Notes under the pieces: generated by a model | Told to the model about the DNA's origin: nothing | Databases searched by the model: none | What the model saw: the letters and a program-made list of their open reading frames with translations, nothing else | Shown here: in pieces, positions 18,137-27,272 of the stretch | Layout: each line of letters starts with the position of its first letter | Numbering within the stretch: the first letter of the stretch is position 1 | Assembly (NCBI GenBank): GCA_029243485.1 | Contig: JAQWRY010000086.1 | Location: 372,001 to 436,000 of the forward strand | Length of the DNA stretch: 64,000 nt | Source of the DNA: Candidatus Binatia bacterium | GTDB lineage: Bacteria > Desulfobacterota > Binatia > UBA12015 | Direction of reading: 5' to 3' | Translations under genes and position numbers: made by a program

Positions 18137-18369
18137 CGGGCCGGAGAGCGTTCGACGATGGCCAGGATATCGTTCAGGGATTTCGCCGAGCCCAGGTCGT
18201 CGCTCGGGACGCGGATGTCGAATTCCTCATCCAACGCGGACGCGATTTCGACCAGGGACAGCGAATCGAGCTGCGCCACGTCGTTCAGTTGGGTCTCGGG
18301 CTCGATGCGCTCGGGCGGGACCCGAAGCACCTCGGCTACCAGATTTCGGGCTCTATCGAGGTTGCTCAC
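18133..18369 (-). CDS. Acyl carrier protein
   Basis: A 78-residue four-helix acyl carrier protein. The phosphopantetheine site is the serine in QLDSLSLVEI (about S36), followed by the acidic recognition helix and EFDIRVPSDD. It starts at GTG with an AGGAG ribosome site eight bases upstream. It is not next to fabD/fabG/fabF, so it is not the housekeeping AcpP by context. It may instead serve a specialised acylation or polyketide-like pathway. It is coupled to the downstream propeller gene. Confidence 0.9.
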   Translation of the reverse strand: MSNLDRARNLVAEVLRVPPERIEPETQLNDVAQLDSLSLVEIASALDEEFDIRVPSDDLGSAKSLNDILAIVERSPAR

Positions 18370-18448
18370 GACTTTTCTCCTGGGAGGGAGGTTGGCATCA
18401 ACTTCCCAGCCCTGATACTTTTCGGGATGTAGCGGATCAGGGGGACGG

Positions 18449-18769
18449 ATGAAACTCGGACGAACAGTGGTGGTGGCAGGATTGCTCGTGGCTCTTTCGG
18501 CTTTGCCGGCAAGCGCCGTTGACGATTATGACGACTCGCAGTCCAATCCCTTGCGGTTGGCGGCCTATCTGGTTCACCCGATCGGCTTTCTCGCCGAGTG
18601 GTTGGTGACGCGTCCCTTCCATCGCATCGTCTCGCAGGACGATCTCGCGTCCGTCTTCGGTCACACCCCGCACGAAGGATTCGACTACGAGACCTACACC
18701 GAAGGTCTGAGCACCGGTGTCACGTACGAGCTTCCCTACACGCCGATCCGCGAACCTACCGCCCGCTAG
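18449..18769 (+). CDS. Small exported hypothetical protein
   Basis: A 106-residue protein with a clean signal peptide (MKLGRTVVVAGLLVALSALPASA, cleavage before VDDYDD). The mature part contains LRLAAYLVHPIGFLAEWLVTRP and FGHTPHEGFDYETYTEG. The amphipathic HPIGFLAEWLV segment resembles short exported proteins seen in deltaproteobacterial genomes, but I assign no function. It is divergent from the acp gene by 79 bases and overlaps the uvrD stop by 4 bases in convergent orientation. Confidence 0.65.
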   Translation: MKLGRTVVVAGLLVALSALPASAVDDYDDSQSNPLRLAAYLVHPIGFLAEWLVTRPFHRIVSQDDLASVFGHTPHEGFDYETYTEGLSTGVTYELPYTPIREPTAR

Positions 18770-21039
18770 ACCCCTTCCATCCCTTCGACGGTCAGCGGGG
18801 CGAAGCGCGCGATCAGCTTTTTGATTCCGGCGCGTTCGAACTGGACCGTGAGCTTGGTGCCCTCGCCGGTGCCTTCTTTGCGGCGGACCACACCGGCCCC
18901 GAACTTGGGGTGACGGACGCGCGTTCCGACGCGTAGCGGGACGTCGGCCTCGTCGCCGCCGAACTCCTGGCTCACGCTGTAGTCGATCCGCGGCTCGTCG
19001 TCGTTCTCGGGTTCCGGTTCGTCCGAGCCGGTTTCGGCAACGCGTCCGAGGTCTTCCAGGCGACGAGCGGCGTCGGCGCCCGGCCCATCATCGTCCCACG
19101 TGCCGACGCGCTTGAGCAGATCTCGCGGGATTTCGCGCAGGAATCGGGACGGAGGATTCCGTTGGCTCTGTCCCTGAAGCATCCGGAAGCGAGCGCGGGA
19201 GAGGTGCAGGTGCTCGCGGGCGCGAGTCATGCCGACGTAACAGAGGCGGCGTTCCTCCTCGACCGTCCCGTCGTCAATCGCGCGCGCGTGCGGGAAGACG
19301 TGCTCCTCCATGCCGACCAGGTGGACCACCGGGAACTCGAGTCCCTTCGAGTTGTGAAGGGTCATGAGGCTGATCGCGCCACCGCTCTCGCCGACGGCAT
19401 CGAGGCCGGAGACCAGCGCGGCGCGTTCGAGGAAGGCGTCGATCGCGGTGAGCCCGTCGGGGAGGGCGCCCATGTCGTCGACCTCGCGTGCGGCGCCGAC
19501 GAGCTCCTCCAAGTTGTCGGCGCGCGTAATCGCTTCCTCGGACCCTTCGGCCTGGAGGCGCGCGAGTAGGCCGGTCTCGTGGATCACCGCCGTCACGATG
19601 TCGCCGAGGCTCGAATTTTGTGTGAGCGACCGGAGTCTCGCGATCATCTGCCAGAAGTCGGCGGCGCGCGTGGCGCTCGCCCGCGCGAGCTTGATCGCAT
19701 CCGGATTCTCGACGAGGCGACTCAACATCACACCGATCGAGACGCCATCGGCTTGTGCCGCCCCGGTGAGCGCCTTTACGGTCGTCGCGCCGATTCCACG
19801 CGTCGGAACGTTGATGATGCGCGTGAGGCTCACGTCGTCGTCGGGGTTCACCAGCAGGCGCAGGTACGCGAGGATGTCCTTCACTTCCTTGCGGTCGTAG
19901 AAGCGCACCCCGCCGACGAGGACGTAGCGGAGTCCCTGCCGCACGAACTCTTCTTCGAGAACGCGTGACTGCGCGTTCGTGCGGTAGAAGACAGCGACCG
20001 AACTGAGCGCGCGCCCGCGGAGGACTTCTCCACTCACGTCGTTCGTGACCCAGCGGGCCTCCGCCCGATCGTCGTTGAAGACCGCGAGGGTCACCTTCTC
20101 GCCCTCGCCGTTCTCGGTCCACAGCCGTTTCCCGTGCCGGCCGGCGTTGCGTTCGATCACCGCGCTGGCGGCGGCTAGGATGTTCCCCGTGGAGCGATAG
20201 TTTTGTTCGAGTCGGATGATGTGCGCGTCGGGGTGGTCGCGTTCGAACTCGAGGATCGCGCGGACCGTCGCACCGCGGAAACCGTAGATTGACTGATCGT
20301 CGTCGCCAACGACACAGAGGTCGCCGGTGCGGCCGGCGATCGCGTCGATCAGGAGATACTGCGCGTGGTTGATGTCCTGGTACTCGTCTACGAGCACGTG
20401 GCGATAGCGCCGTCGAAATGTCTGACGGAGATCGTCGTTCTCGGTGAGGAGACGGACCATCGCGGTGATCAGGCTCCCGAAGTCGAGGGCCCCGGCGCGT
20501 TCCAGAAGCTCCTCGTACCGGCGCGCTGCCAGGAGGGTTCCCTCGCCGCGGAACCCGTCGCCGGTCGGGCTCTGCGTTCGGAGATCCTGAGCGTGGTTCT
20601 TGCTGCGGTCGAGGAACGATCGCAGCATCCGCGGTGACACGAGATCCTCAGGAACTTCGACTTCCTGGAGGGCGCGTCGACACAGGGCGAGGCTGTCGGC
20701 GTCATCGTAGATCGCAAAGGAGTTCGGAAGGCCAAGAAGGCCTGCGTAGCGCCGGAGCCAGCGCGCGCAGGTCGAATGGAATGTACCCACGGTGAGCCCG
20801 CCGAGGTCGCCGCCGAGGAGGTGCTCGATCCGCGCGCGCATCTCGCGCGCGGCTTTGTTGGTGAAGGTGACCGCGAGAATCTCGTCGGGCTGCGCGCGTT
20901 CGGTGTCGACGAGGTGCGCGATCCGGTGGGTGAGGACCCGGGTCTTGCCGCTTCCGGCTCCGGCGAGAACGAGTAGTGGTCCGTCGGCGTAGGTCACCGC
21001 TTCTAGTTGCGGTTCGTTCAGTTCACCGAGGTTGATCAC
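18766..21039 (-). CDS. UvrD/PcrA-type ATP-dependent DNA helicase
   Basis: Superfamily 1A 3'-5' helicase for nucleotide excision repair, mismatch repair or removal of RecA and stalled forks. The 757-residue protein shows Q motif LNEPQLEAV, Walker A (AGAGSGKT), motif II (VDEYQDIN), motif III (GDDDQSIYGFRGA), motif IV (EQNYRSTG), motif V (LMTLHNSKGLEFPVV) and motif VI (VGMTRAREHL). The C-terminus (VGTRVRHPKFGAGVV) is the Tudor-like domain that contacts RNA polymerase in PcrA. Start at 21039 (MINLGELNEPQ). It is likely the last gene after two glycosyltransferases, separated by 55 bases. Confidence 0.95.
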   Translation of the reverse strand: MINLGELNEPQLEAVTYADGPLLVLAGAGSGKTRVLTHRIAHLVDTERAQPDEILAVTFTNKAAREMRARIEHLLGGDLGGLTVGTFHSTCARWLRRYAGLLGLPNSFAIYDDADSLALCRRALQEVEVPEDLVSPRMLRSFLDRSKNHAQDLRTQSPTGDGFRGEGTLLAARRYEELLERAGALDFGSLITAMVRLLTENDDLRQTFRRRYRHVLVDEYQDINHAQYLLIDAIAGRTGDLCVVGDDDQSIYGFRGATVRAILEFERDHPDAHIIRLEQNYRSTGNILAAASAVIERNAGRHGKRLWTENGEGEKVTLAVFNDDRAEARWVTNDVSGEVLRGRALSSVAVFYRTNAQSRVLEEEFVRQGLRYVLVGGVRFYDRKEVKDILAYLRLLVNPDDDVSLTRIINVPTRGIGATTVKALTGAAQADGVSIGVMLSRLVENPDAIKLARASATRAADFWQMIARLRSLTQNSSLGDIVTAVIHETGLLARLQAEGSEEAITRADNLEELVGAAREVDDMGALPDGLTAIDAFLERAALVSGLDAVGESGGAISLMTLHNSKGLEFPVVHLVGMEEHVFPHARAIDDGTVEEERRLCYVGMTRAREHLHLSRARFRMLQGQSQRNPPSRFLREIPRDLLKRVGTWDDDGPGADAARRLEDLGRVAETGSDEPEPENDDEPRIDYSVSQEFGGDEADVPLRVGTRVRHPKFGAGVVRRKEGTGEGTKLTVQFERAGIKKLIARFAPLTVEGMEGV

Positions 21040-21094
21040 CGATCGGCAGAGACTAGCCGACCCGGACGAAAAGGGAACCCGTCAGTGCGGTGCA

Positions 21095-22294
21095 CTAGGT
21101 GGGAAACTCCGTGAGCAGGCGGCGCTCGTAGGAGCCGAGACTGTACTCGCGTTCAACGTACGCGCGCCCGCCCGCCCCGAGCCGTTCGCGAAGGTCGGCG
21201 GACGTGAGCAGCATCCGCACCGCGGCCGCGAACTCCGCGCCATCCCGAACCCACAGGCCGGCTTCGCCGTCTCGACAGTGATCGACCATGACTTCGGACC
21301 GCGCGTTCACGAGGAGGCTGGTTCGCACAGCCATCGACTCGAGCAACACGATGCCGAGACTCTCGAAGGGGGAGGGGTGCACGAACGCGAGCGCGCGCGT
21401 CATGAGGTCGAGCTTCTCGACTTCGGACACGAAACCCCGGAGCTCCAGGCCGGGCAGGTCCGGGAGAGACATCGAAGGCTCCCCGATCAGGACCAGTCGA
21501 GGCGGGTCTGGCTCGACCCGCCGGAGTGCCTCGTACCAGCCGAGGAGCTCTCCGATGCCCTTCTGCGTGTCGATCCGGCCGGCGTACAGGAGGAACGGCG
21601 ATGCGTCGGGCGTCGCGGCCGGATCCGGAGGGATCGCGACGCCGTACCCGAGCAGTCGCGCGGTTGGGGTGTGCTGGGGATAGAGCCTCGAGACGAGCCG
21701 GATCTCTGCTTTGGTGGAACAGAGGAGCGTCGCCCGGGCGAGCCGGCGCCCCAACACCGGTAGATACGCGGGTGGCTCGTCGTGGAGTGTAGGGACGACG
21801 CGCGCCTTCTCGGGGTCGACCGCGAGAAGGCCGTCGTACGTCGTCGGGTACAGGTAGGTCACAAAGAGGACACGATCGAACTCGCCCCGGCGCAGGGTCT
21901 CGAGGAGTTCCGGGGCAACGGGGCCCTGTCCCCGGATGAACTCCTCCTGCAGCGCGTCGGGCCACGCGCGCACGCGCTCTTCGAACGCCTTTCGGGTGTC
22001 GGCCTCGAGACGCGCGAAGTCGCTGGGGTCGAATCCTTCGTGCAGGAGGCCACTCACCGCAGACCAGCCGCGGGTGCGTCCTTGAGTCACGGGAAAGCGC
22101 TGGACCCGCACTCCGTCGATGGTGCTCTCGCCCGCCGGGTAGACGGCAGACCAGGTGTGGTAATCGCCCGCGGTCGTGGTGAGGACTTCGACCTCGTGAT
22201 GCTTGGCGAGGATCCCGGCCATGAGGGCGGCGTGGCGCTCCGCTCCGCCCAGCAGGTCTGCGCCGTACCTCTGCACTACGATCTTGATCCGCAC
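21095..22294 (-). CDS. Glycosyltransferase, GT4 family
   Basis: Retaining GT-B glycosyltransferase of 399 residues. The N-terminal domain starts MRIKIVVQRYGADLLGGAERHAA, with the GGAE loop typical of GT4. The C-terminal domain has LLYAGRIDTQKG, which contacts the sugar nucleotide, and the EX7E element in PFESLGIVLLE. Substrate is unknown; context with another glycosyltransferase and a methyltransferase points to surface polysaccharide or glycolipid synthesis. The next gene's stop lies 3 bases upstream. Confidence 0.9.
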   Translation of the reverse strand: MRIKIVVQRYGADLLGGAERHAALMAGILAKHHEVEVLTTTAGDYHTWSAVYPAGESTIDGVRVQRFPVTQGRTRGWSAVSGLLHEGFDPSDFARLEADTRKAFEERVRAWPDALQEEFIRGQGPVAPELLETLRRGEFDRVLFVTYLYPTTYDGLLAVDPEKARVVPTLHDEPPAYLPVLGRRLARATLLCSTKAEIRLVSRLYPQHTPTARLLGYGVAIPPDPAATPDASPFLLYAGRIDTQKGIGELLGWYEALRRVEPDPPRLVLIGEPSMSLPDLPGLELRGFVSEVEKLDLMTRALAFVHPSPFESLGIVLLESMAVRTSLLVNARSEVMVDHCRDGEAGLWVRDGAEFAAAVRMLLTSADLRERLGAGGRAYVEREYSLGSYERRLLTEFPT

Positions 22295-22297
22295 CGC

Positions 22298-23407
22298 TCA
22301 GATCTCCGCGAGCGCTCGCCGGAGCGAGGTTCGGATGGCGCCTTCGGAGAAGGAGTCAGCGACTCGTTCTCGCTGGGCTGTGACGAGGCGTTCGCGAAGC
22401 GTGGCGTCTTCGAGCACGCGATGGACGGCCGCGGCGACGACCTCATCTGCGTCGTCGATCACCATCCCGCTCTCGCCGAGTGTCGTGGCCACTCCCGGCT
22501 CTTGCGTTGCCACGATCGGCACGCCGAACTGCGTTGCCTCGATCAGCGGGACGCAGAACCCCTCGTGTTCGGAACAGCACAAGAACAGAGACGCGGTCAG
22601 ATAGGCGGCCTTGAGCTCGGCTTGGCTCACCGTCCCACAGAACTCGACGCAGTCCGGGTCGGCGCCGCGCGCGCGGTCGAGCTCGACCCGCCCGGTCCAT
22701 CGATGAAGACGGGGATCCGCGCCACCGACGATTCGCAGAGGCAGAGGGCGACCGTAGAGCTCGCGGTACACGGCCGCGATCCGAAGCAGGCGCCGGTGGC
22801 CCTTGTGCGGGGCGATGCGTCCGACGAAGAGAACGGAAGGGCGTCTCTGCCAACGCCGAATCGCGTCCTCGTCGGGAACGAGGTCCGTCATTTCGTGCGC
22901 GCGGTGAAACGGGGGTACGATGCGAACGCGCTCCGGAGCGGCACCGGCCTGGCACAGGTCGTCGCTGTTGCGCGGAGACGCCGCCAGGAAACCGGCGATG
23001 CGTCGGTCGCGCGCCAGGCGGCGCCGTTGCGCGATGCCCTGCCCGGCGGCGTCGACGAACTCGTCGCTCACCCCAGAGAAGAACTCCGGCGGGGTCACGT
23101 TGTGATCGCGGACCACGACCGGACCGGTCGCACGCTCGAGTAGCGCCATACCTTCGTCCCACCGCGCACCGCAGTGGTAGATCGTGACCGGATGTTTGCT
23201 CGCAAGGAACCTGCGCGCCGCGGGCAGCCCCTGCGCGCCGTGGTCCGATGAATCCGATCCGGCGAAGAGACGCGCATCCCAGCCATCGATGCGGAGTGCT
23301 TCGGTCATGCCGAGGGCGTCGTTGCTCGTCGCATCGGCGCAGGACAGCGATGCGACGAGGATCGCCGCGCTCCGGGTGGTCCTTCTACGCGCGGCCGATG
23401 ACGGCAT
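22298..23407 (-). CDS. Glycosyltransferase, GT4-like
   Basis: A 369-residue GT-B enzyme. The donor-binding half carries VLFVGRIAPHKGHRRLL and the EX7E motif in EHEGFCVPLIE. The N-terminal half (IYHCGARWDEGMALLER) resembles enzymes that act on lipid- or polysaccharide-linked acceptors. The first residues are arginine-rich, so a later start such as M34 is possible. The 5' end overlaps the upstream methyltransferase gene by 23 bases, indicating translational coupling within a three-gene operon. Confidence 0.88.
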   Translation of the reverse strand: MPSSAARRRTTRSAAILVASLSCADATSNDALGMTEALRIDGWDARLFAGSDSSDHGAQGLPAARRFLASKHPVTIYHCGARWDEGMALLERATGPVVVRDHNVTPPEFFSGVSDEFVDAAGQGIAQRRRLARDRRIAGFLAASPRNSDDLCQAGAAPERVRIVPPFHRAHEMTDLVPDEDAIRRWQRRPSVLFVGRIAPHKGHRRLLRIAAVYRELYGRPLPLRIVGGADPRLHRWTGRVELDRARGADPDCVEFCGTVSQAELKAAYLTASLFLCCSEHEGFCVPLIEATQFGVPIVATQEPGVATTLGESGMVIDDADEVVAAAVHRVLEDATLRERLVTAQRERVADSFSEGAIRTSLRRALAEI

Positions 23408-24515
23408 AGTCCTGTGGGCCGAATACGACGTCGTTCAGGACGGCCGCGTTGCGCGCGTCGGGGCCGCCGCCCGGCGGCAGTTCCATCCGTTTTTCGGGTT
23501 CGACCTCGCCCGAGTAGACCACTTCCGAATCCGTGAAGCCTGCCTCGGTGACGAGGAACCGGAGTGTCAGCGGATGAAGAGCCTGGCGATGCGTCGGATC
23601 GATCGTCCAGCTTCGCGAGAAAACGATGAGGCTCGCGAGGTTCACGGTCTCCGCGAGGAACACCCCGCCGGGCCGAAGCTTGCGCTTTGCGAGCTGCAGT
23701 AATCGGAGCACGACGGGCAGCGAGAGGTGCTCGACGACCTGCAGCGAGACGACTCCGCCCAGCGAGTCGTCCGGGCAGGCTTCGAGCGCGGCGATGAGGT
23801 CGCCCCGGGACGCGTCGAGACCGGCCGCGCGGGCGCGTTCGACCGCCCCTGCTGACTGGTCGATGCCCCGGGCTTCCACCCCGTTCTCCCGCAGGAGGCG
23901 CAGGAAGGAGCCGTCTCCGCAGCCCAGGTCCACGACGGGTCCGGCGCTCGCGTCGGGGAAGAACCGCAGATACGGGCGCTGTGATTCCGAGATCTTCGCC
24001 GGGCTTCCGCGAAACGCTTCCTCGAACCGCTCGTAGTCGAAGCCCACTTCGCCCGCGGCCGCCACGCCCCGGTCTCGTGCGAGGGCGTCTTCGATCGCGA
24101 GGATCCGGCGTTCTAACGCTGACAGCCGCTCCTCGACCCGGGTGGTGCTGGTACCGACCGCGGCCCCGATCTCACCAAGTCGTTCGACAAGGGCGCGATC
24201 GAAGGTCGTCTGTTGATCCCAGATGGGTGTCAGGAGGCGGACCAGCAGGCGTTTCAGCCCGAGAACGGGGGCGCCGAGCAGGGCTCGGTGGGAGTGGATA
24301 CTCCCACCGCGTGGGTCCGCGAGGGCCCGCAATTCGGCGAGGGCACAGGGCAGGTCCCGCAGAAGGAGAGTCGAGCCCGCGGCGGAATCTCCCGCCCCGT
24401 CGGAGTCGTTTTCGGGGTGTAGGGGTTCGAGCGGCGCGACGGCGCTCGGCCCGAGTTTCGCGCGCAGTTCTGCCGCCTCGCTCCGCAGTTCTGCGACCAG
24501 CGCCTCGATATCCAA
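23385..24515 (-). CDS. SAM-dependent methyltransferase with N-terminal coiled coil
   Basis: I place the start at TTG 24515 because an AAGGAGG ribosome site lies about 10 bases before it; the open frame extends to 24755 but that part is antisense to rlmE. The 376-residue protein begins with a helical region (IEALVAELRSEAAELRAKL) and a middle helix (RVEERLSALERRILAIEDAL). These are followed by a class I methyltransferase domain with motif I VVDLGCGDGSFLRLL, the acidic GIDQSAG and the VEHLSL segment. It resembles the coiled-coil methyltransferases of O-antigen and capsule operons that control chain length or methylate terminal sugars. It sits upstream of two glycosyltransferases. Confidence 0.8.
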   Translation of the reverse strand: MDIEALVAELRSEAAELRAKLGPSAVAPLEPLHPENDSDGAGDSAAGSTLLLRDLPCALAELRALADPRGGSIHSHRALLGAPVLGLKRLLVRLLTPIWDQQTTFDRALVERLGEIGAAVGTSTTRVEERLSALERRILAIEDALARDRGVAAAGEVGFDYERFEEAFRGSPAKISESQRPYLRFFPDASAGPVVDLGCGDGSFLRLLRENGVEARGIDQSAGAVERARAAGLDASRGDLIAALEACPDDSLGGVVSLQVVEHLSLPVVLRLLQLAKRKLRPGGVFLAETVNLASLIVFSRSWTIDPTHRQALHPLTLRFLVTEAGFTDSEVVYSGEVEPEKRMELPPGGGPDARNAAVLNDVVFGPQDYAVIGRA

Positions 24516-24654
24516 GCTCTGCTGGCCTCCTTGGCCCACCGTGGGCGCTCCTAACACGGATCCGTGGGCGACCCAACGGCCGGAATACTCGCAATCCCCG
24601 CTACTTGCGAAGCCGGGAAGGCGCGTGCCACGCTTCTCGTCCGGGTTCTGTGAG

Positions 24655-25278
24655 GTGGCGTACAATCGAAAGGACGCGGCGTACCGCCGGGCGAAGCAGG
24701 AGGGGTATCGGTCGCGAGCGGCGTACAAGCTGATCGAGCTCGATCGGCGCTTCAAGCTGTTCCGCCACGGATACCGCGTGGTGGATCTGGGCTGCTGGCC
24801 CGGGGCGTGGCTGCAGTACGCCTCGGAGAAGACCGGCCCTTCGGGCCGCGTCGTCGGCGTGGATCTCGCGGAATCCGACCCGATCGGCGGGAAGAACGTT
24901 CGGATTCTGGTGGGGGATGTGGCCGATCCGGCCGTCGGTGCTCAAGTTTTCGAGGAACTCGGGGGCCCCGCGGACGTGGTCCTGTCGGATTTGGCCCCGA
25001 AGCTCAGTGGGGTGAAGCCCGCAGATGCTGTGCGGCATGCGGACCTCGTGCGCGTCGCGATCGAGCGCGCTCGCGGGTGGCTTCAGCCCGACGGCGCGCT
25101 CATTGTGAAGCTCTTCATGGACGCGGAATATCAGGGCCTTATTTCCGAGTTGCGGAGGACGTTCAAGGCTGTACGCTCAGTGAAGCCGGACTCGACCCGG
25201 CAGGGCTCGTCCGAGCTCTATACCTGTGCCCGAGGCCTGCGGGGCGACGGAAAAAGCTCCGCCGGCAGTGAGAACTGA
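24655..25278 (+). CDS. rlmE: 23S rRNA (uridine-2'-O-)-methyltransferase RlmE (FtsJ/RrmJ)
   Basis: Methylates the 2'-O of U2552 in 23S rRNA during 50S maturation. I choose GTG 24655 because it yields the family N-terminus (M)AYNRKDAAYRRAKQEGYRSRAAYKL and 207 residues; the open frame extends further upstream but is antisense to the methyltransferase gene. The K-D-K-E tetrad is intact: K25 in AAYKL, D in LSDLAPKLSG, K in LIVKLFMD and E in GSSELY. Motif I is VVDLGCWPGAW. Divergent from the glycosylation operon. Confidence 0.93.
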   Translation: MAYNRKDAAYRRAKQEGYRSRAAYKLIELDRRFKLFRHGYRVVDLGCWPGAWLQYASEKTGPSGRVVGVDLAESDPIGGKNVRILVGDVADPAVGAQVFEELGGPADVVLSDLAPKLSGVKPADAVRHADLVRVAIERARGWLQPDGALIVKLFMDAEYQGLISELRRTFKAVRSVKPDSTRQGSSELYTCARGLRGDGKSSAGSEN

Positions 25279-25309
25279 CGTGGGACAGCGGGTTCCAAAT
25301 TTCAGCAAG

Positions 25310-27259
25310 ATGCGAGTTTGCCGAGGCCTGATCCTGGCCCTGGTCGTTGCCGGGTTGGGCCTTCTCACAGGCGCGCGTCCGGCGGATGCGGACGTGGTCA
25401 ACAACCTCATCCTCATCGAGGATGACGGCACCATCCTGGAACCGGCCGATCCGCTGCCGCTGGGGGGGCATCGGGTCGTCCTCACGCCCGCCGCGGGCGG
25501 ATACACCTCACGCGTCGAACCGGGTGTGGTTCCGGCTGCGCTCGGCGCACGGCTCGCTCTGGGTGCGCCGGACGAACCGGCCCACGTGCCTCTCGTCCGG
25601 CCCGTCTCGATGTACGGGCAGTTCCATCAAGATCTTTTCATTCACCCGCACGGCGCCATCAGTTTCGGCGCGCCTCTGCCCGAGGGCGCCGGCGCCTGGG
25701 CGACCGACTCCGCGGATTGGCTCGCCGGGCTCGTCGCTGGGCCGCCGGTCCTCGCCGTTCTGTGGAACGAGCTGCGGCCGAACGAGGGCTCGACGCCCGG
25801 AGCCGGCGTCTACATTGCAGAGCTTCCCGACCGCGTGGTCGTCACCTGGGCTCGGGTGCCCTCGGCGCGTCCGGCCGGCCAGCCGAACACGTTCCGAGCG
25901 GTGCTTCATCGAAACGGGTTCATCGAGCTCGAGTATCCCCGCGTTTCCACCGGCTGGGGCATCGTCGGTCTGTCTCCGGGCAGCGACCGCGTCGGCACCG
26001 ACATCGTCGACCTCGTAACCGAGCCCGACATCCTGCCGGGCCGCGCGCTGTTTTCCTGGTACCGCGACCGGCCGCGCCTGAACGAGGTCGCGCTGGCCCG
26101 ACGCGTCTACACCGAAGCGCCCGACCGGTTCGACTTCCTCGCCGTGTTCACCGATCGCGTCGTCGAAGGCTCGCACCTTGTGGGTAGCGTTACCGTTGCG
26201 AACGACGTGCAGGGCATCGGCATGCCGATCTTCGATCACGCCCAGGTGTTTGGGAGCCGGAAGCTCGAGCACATCGTGCTCATGAATTCCCTGTCGTTCT
26301 ACGACGACGATCCAACCAAATCCCCCCGCATTCCAAGCTATGCGTACTCGCCCTCGACGCTTGCCGTTCTCGGTCACGAGCTCGGTCACCGCTGGCTCGC
26401 CCAGGCAGGCGAGCCGCTGGTCGCGCCCGGTCGGCGAGGGCATTGGAACTACTTCCTCGACAGTGGCGGGTCGTTCATGGGCGGCAGCAGCCTCACCGAG
26501 AACGCCGACGGCACCTTCACGACCGACGAGGTGATGTCGCGGTTCGGTGCCCTCGACCAGTACCTGATGGGAATACGCCCGGCGGACGAGGTCGACGATT
26601 TTTTCGTGGTGGAGCGCCCCTGGGGGGTCGACGAGACGGCCAGTGCGGCTCCTTCGGCCGGCTTGACCTTCGCGGGCGAGCGGCGCGATCTCAGCGTGGA
26701 CGACGTGATCGAGCAGCTCGGTGAACGCACGCCGATCGAGGACGGGGTTCGAACCTTCCAGATGGGCTTTGTCCTCGTCGTACCGCAGGGGGTTGCTCCG
26801 GCGCAGGCCGACGTGAACAAGCTGCAGCGGGTACGGCGTGGATTCGGTCCGTACTTCCGAGCAGCCACCGATGGCCGCGCGCGTGTGCGCACCTGGATGC
26901 CCCGCGGCACGTTCGCGCAGGCCGCCCCGATCCCCGCGCCGCTGCCTCGCAACCCGTTCATTCTAGGCGTCGACTTCCGTGCCGCGGACGACGGGACGAC
27001 GGTTGCCTCGGTCGACTTCCTCGACGTCGGTGGCGACCTGCTCGAACTCGAGCTCTCCACGGACGCGAGCATCGGCGTGCCGCCTTCGAGCATCGACCTC
27101 GCACCGGCGGCCTTTGGAAATCTTCGCGGCACCGTTTCCTTCGCGCTCCGACACATTCCGGCGGGAGCGACCGAGATTCACCTGGCCCTCGTCGACTCGA
27201 CGGGGCTGCGCAGCGAAACGTACGCGGTCCCGATCCCCGAAAGCATGTCCGAGACCTGA
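25310..27259 (+). CDS. Exported putative metalloprotease with NIDO-like region
   Basis: A 649-residue exported protein: signal peptide MRVCRGLILALVVAGLGLLTG ending ARPADA, from ATG 25310. Residues about 100-240 (MYGQFHQDLFIHPHGAISFG, VLWNELRPNEG, VVVTWARVP) resemble a NIDO-type extracellular domain. A zinc-protease motif HELGH at about residues 356-360 is followed by GGSFMGGSSLTENADG and FGALDQYLMGIRPADEV. The C-terminus (about 560-640) looks like an immunoglobulin-like beta domain. The third zinc ligand cannot be assigned with confidence. A secreted or cell-surface peptidase is the best reading, but the family is unfamiliar. Confidence 0.7.
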   Translation: MRVCRGLILALVVAGLGLLTGARPADADVVNNLILIEDDGTILEPADPLPLGGHRVVLTPAAGGYTSRVEPGVVPAALGARLALGAPDEPAHVPLVRPVSMYGQFHQDLFIHPHGAISFGAPLPEGAGAWATDSADWLAGLVAGPPVLAVLWNELRPNEGSTPGAGVYIAELPDRVVVTWARVPSARPAGQPNTFRAVLHRNGFIELEYPRVSTGWGIVGLSPGSDRVGTDIVDLVTEPDILPGRALFSWYRDRPRLNEVALARRVYTEAPDRFDFLAVFTDRVVEGSHLVGSVTVANDVQGIGMPIFDHAQVFGSRKLEHIVLMNSLSFYDDDPTKSPRIPSYAYSPSTLAVLGHELGHRWLAQAGEPLVAPGRRGHWNYFLDSGGSFMGGSSLTENADGTFTTDEVMSRFGALDQYLMGIRPADEVDDFFVVERPWGVDETASAAPSAGLTFAGERRDLSVDDVIEQLGERTPIEDGVRTFQMGFVLVVPQGVAPAQADVNKLQRVRRGFGPYFRAATDGRARVRTWMPRGTFAQAAPIPAPLPRNPFILGVDFRAADDGTTVASVDFLDVGGDLLELELSTDASIGVPPSSIDLAPAAFGNLRGTVSFALRHIPAGATEIHLALVDSTGLRSETYAVPIPESMSET

Positions 27260-27272
27260 GCGGGCCTCGGGT

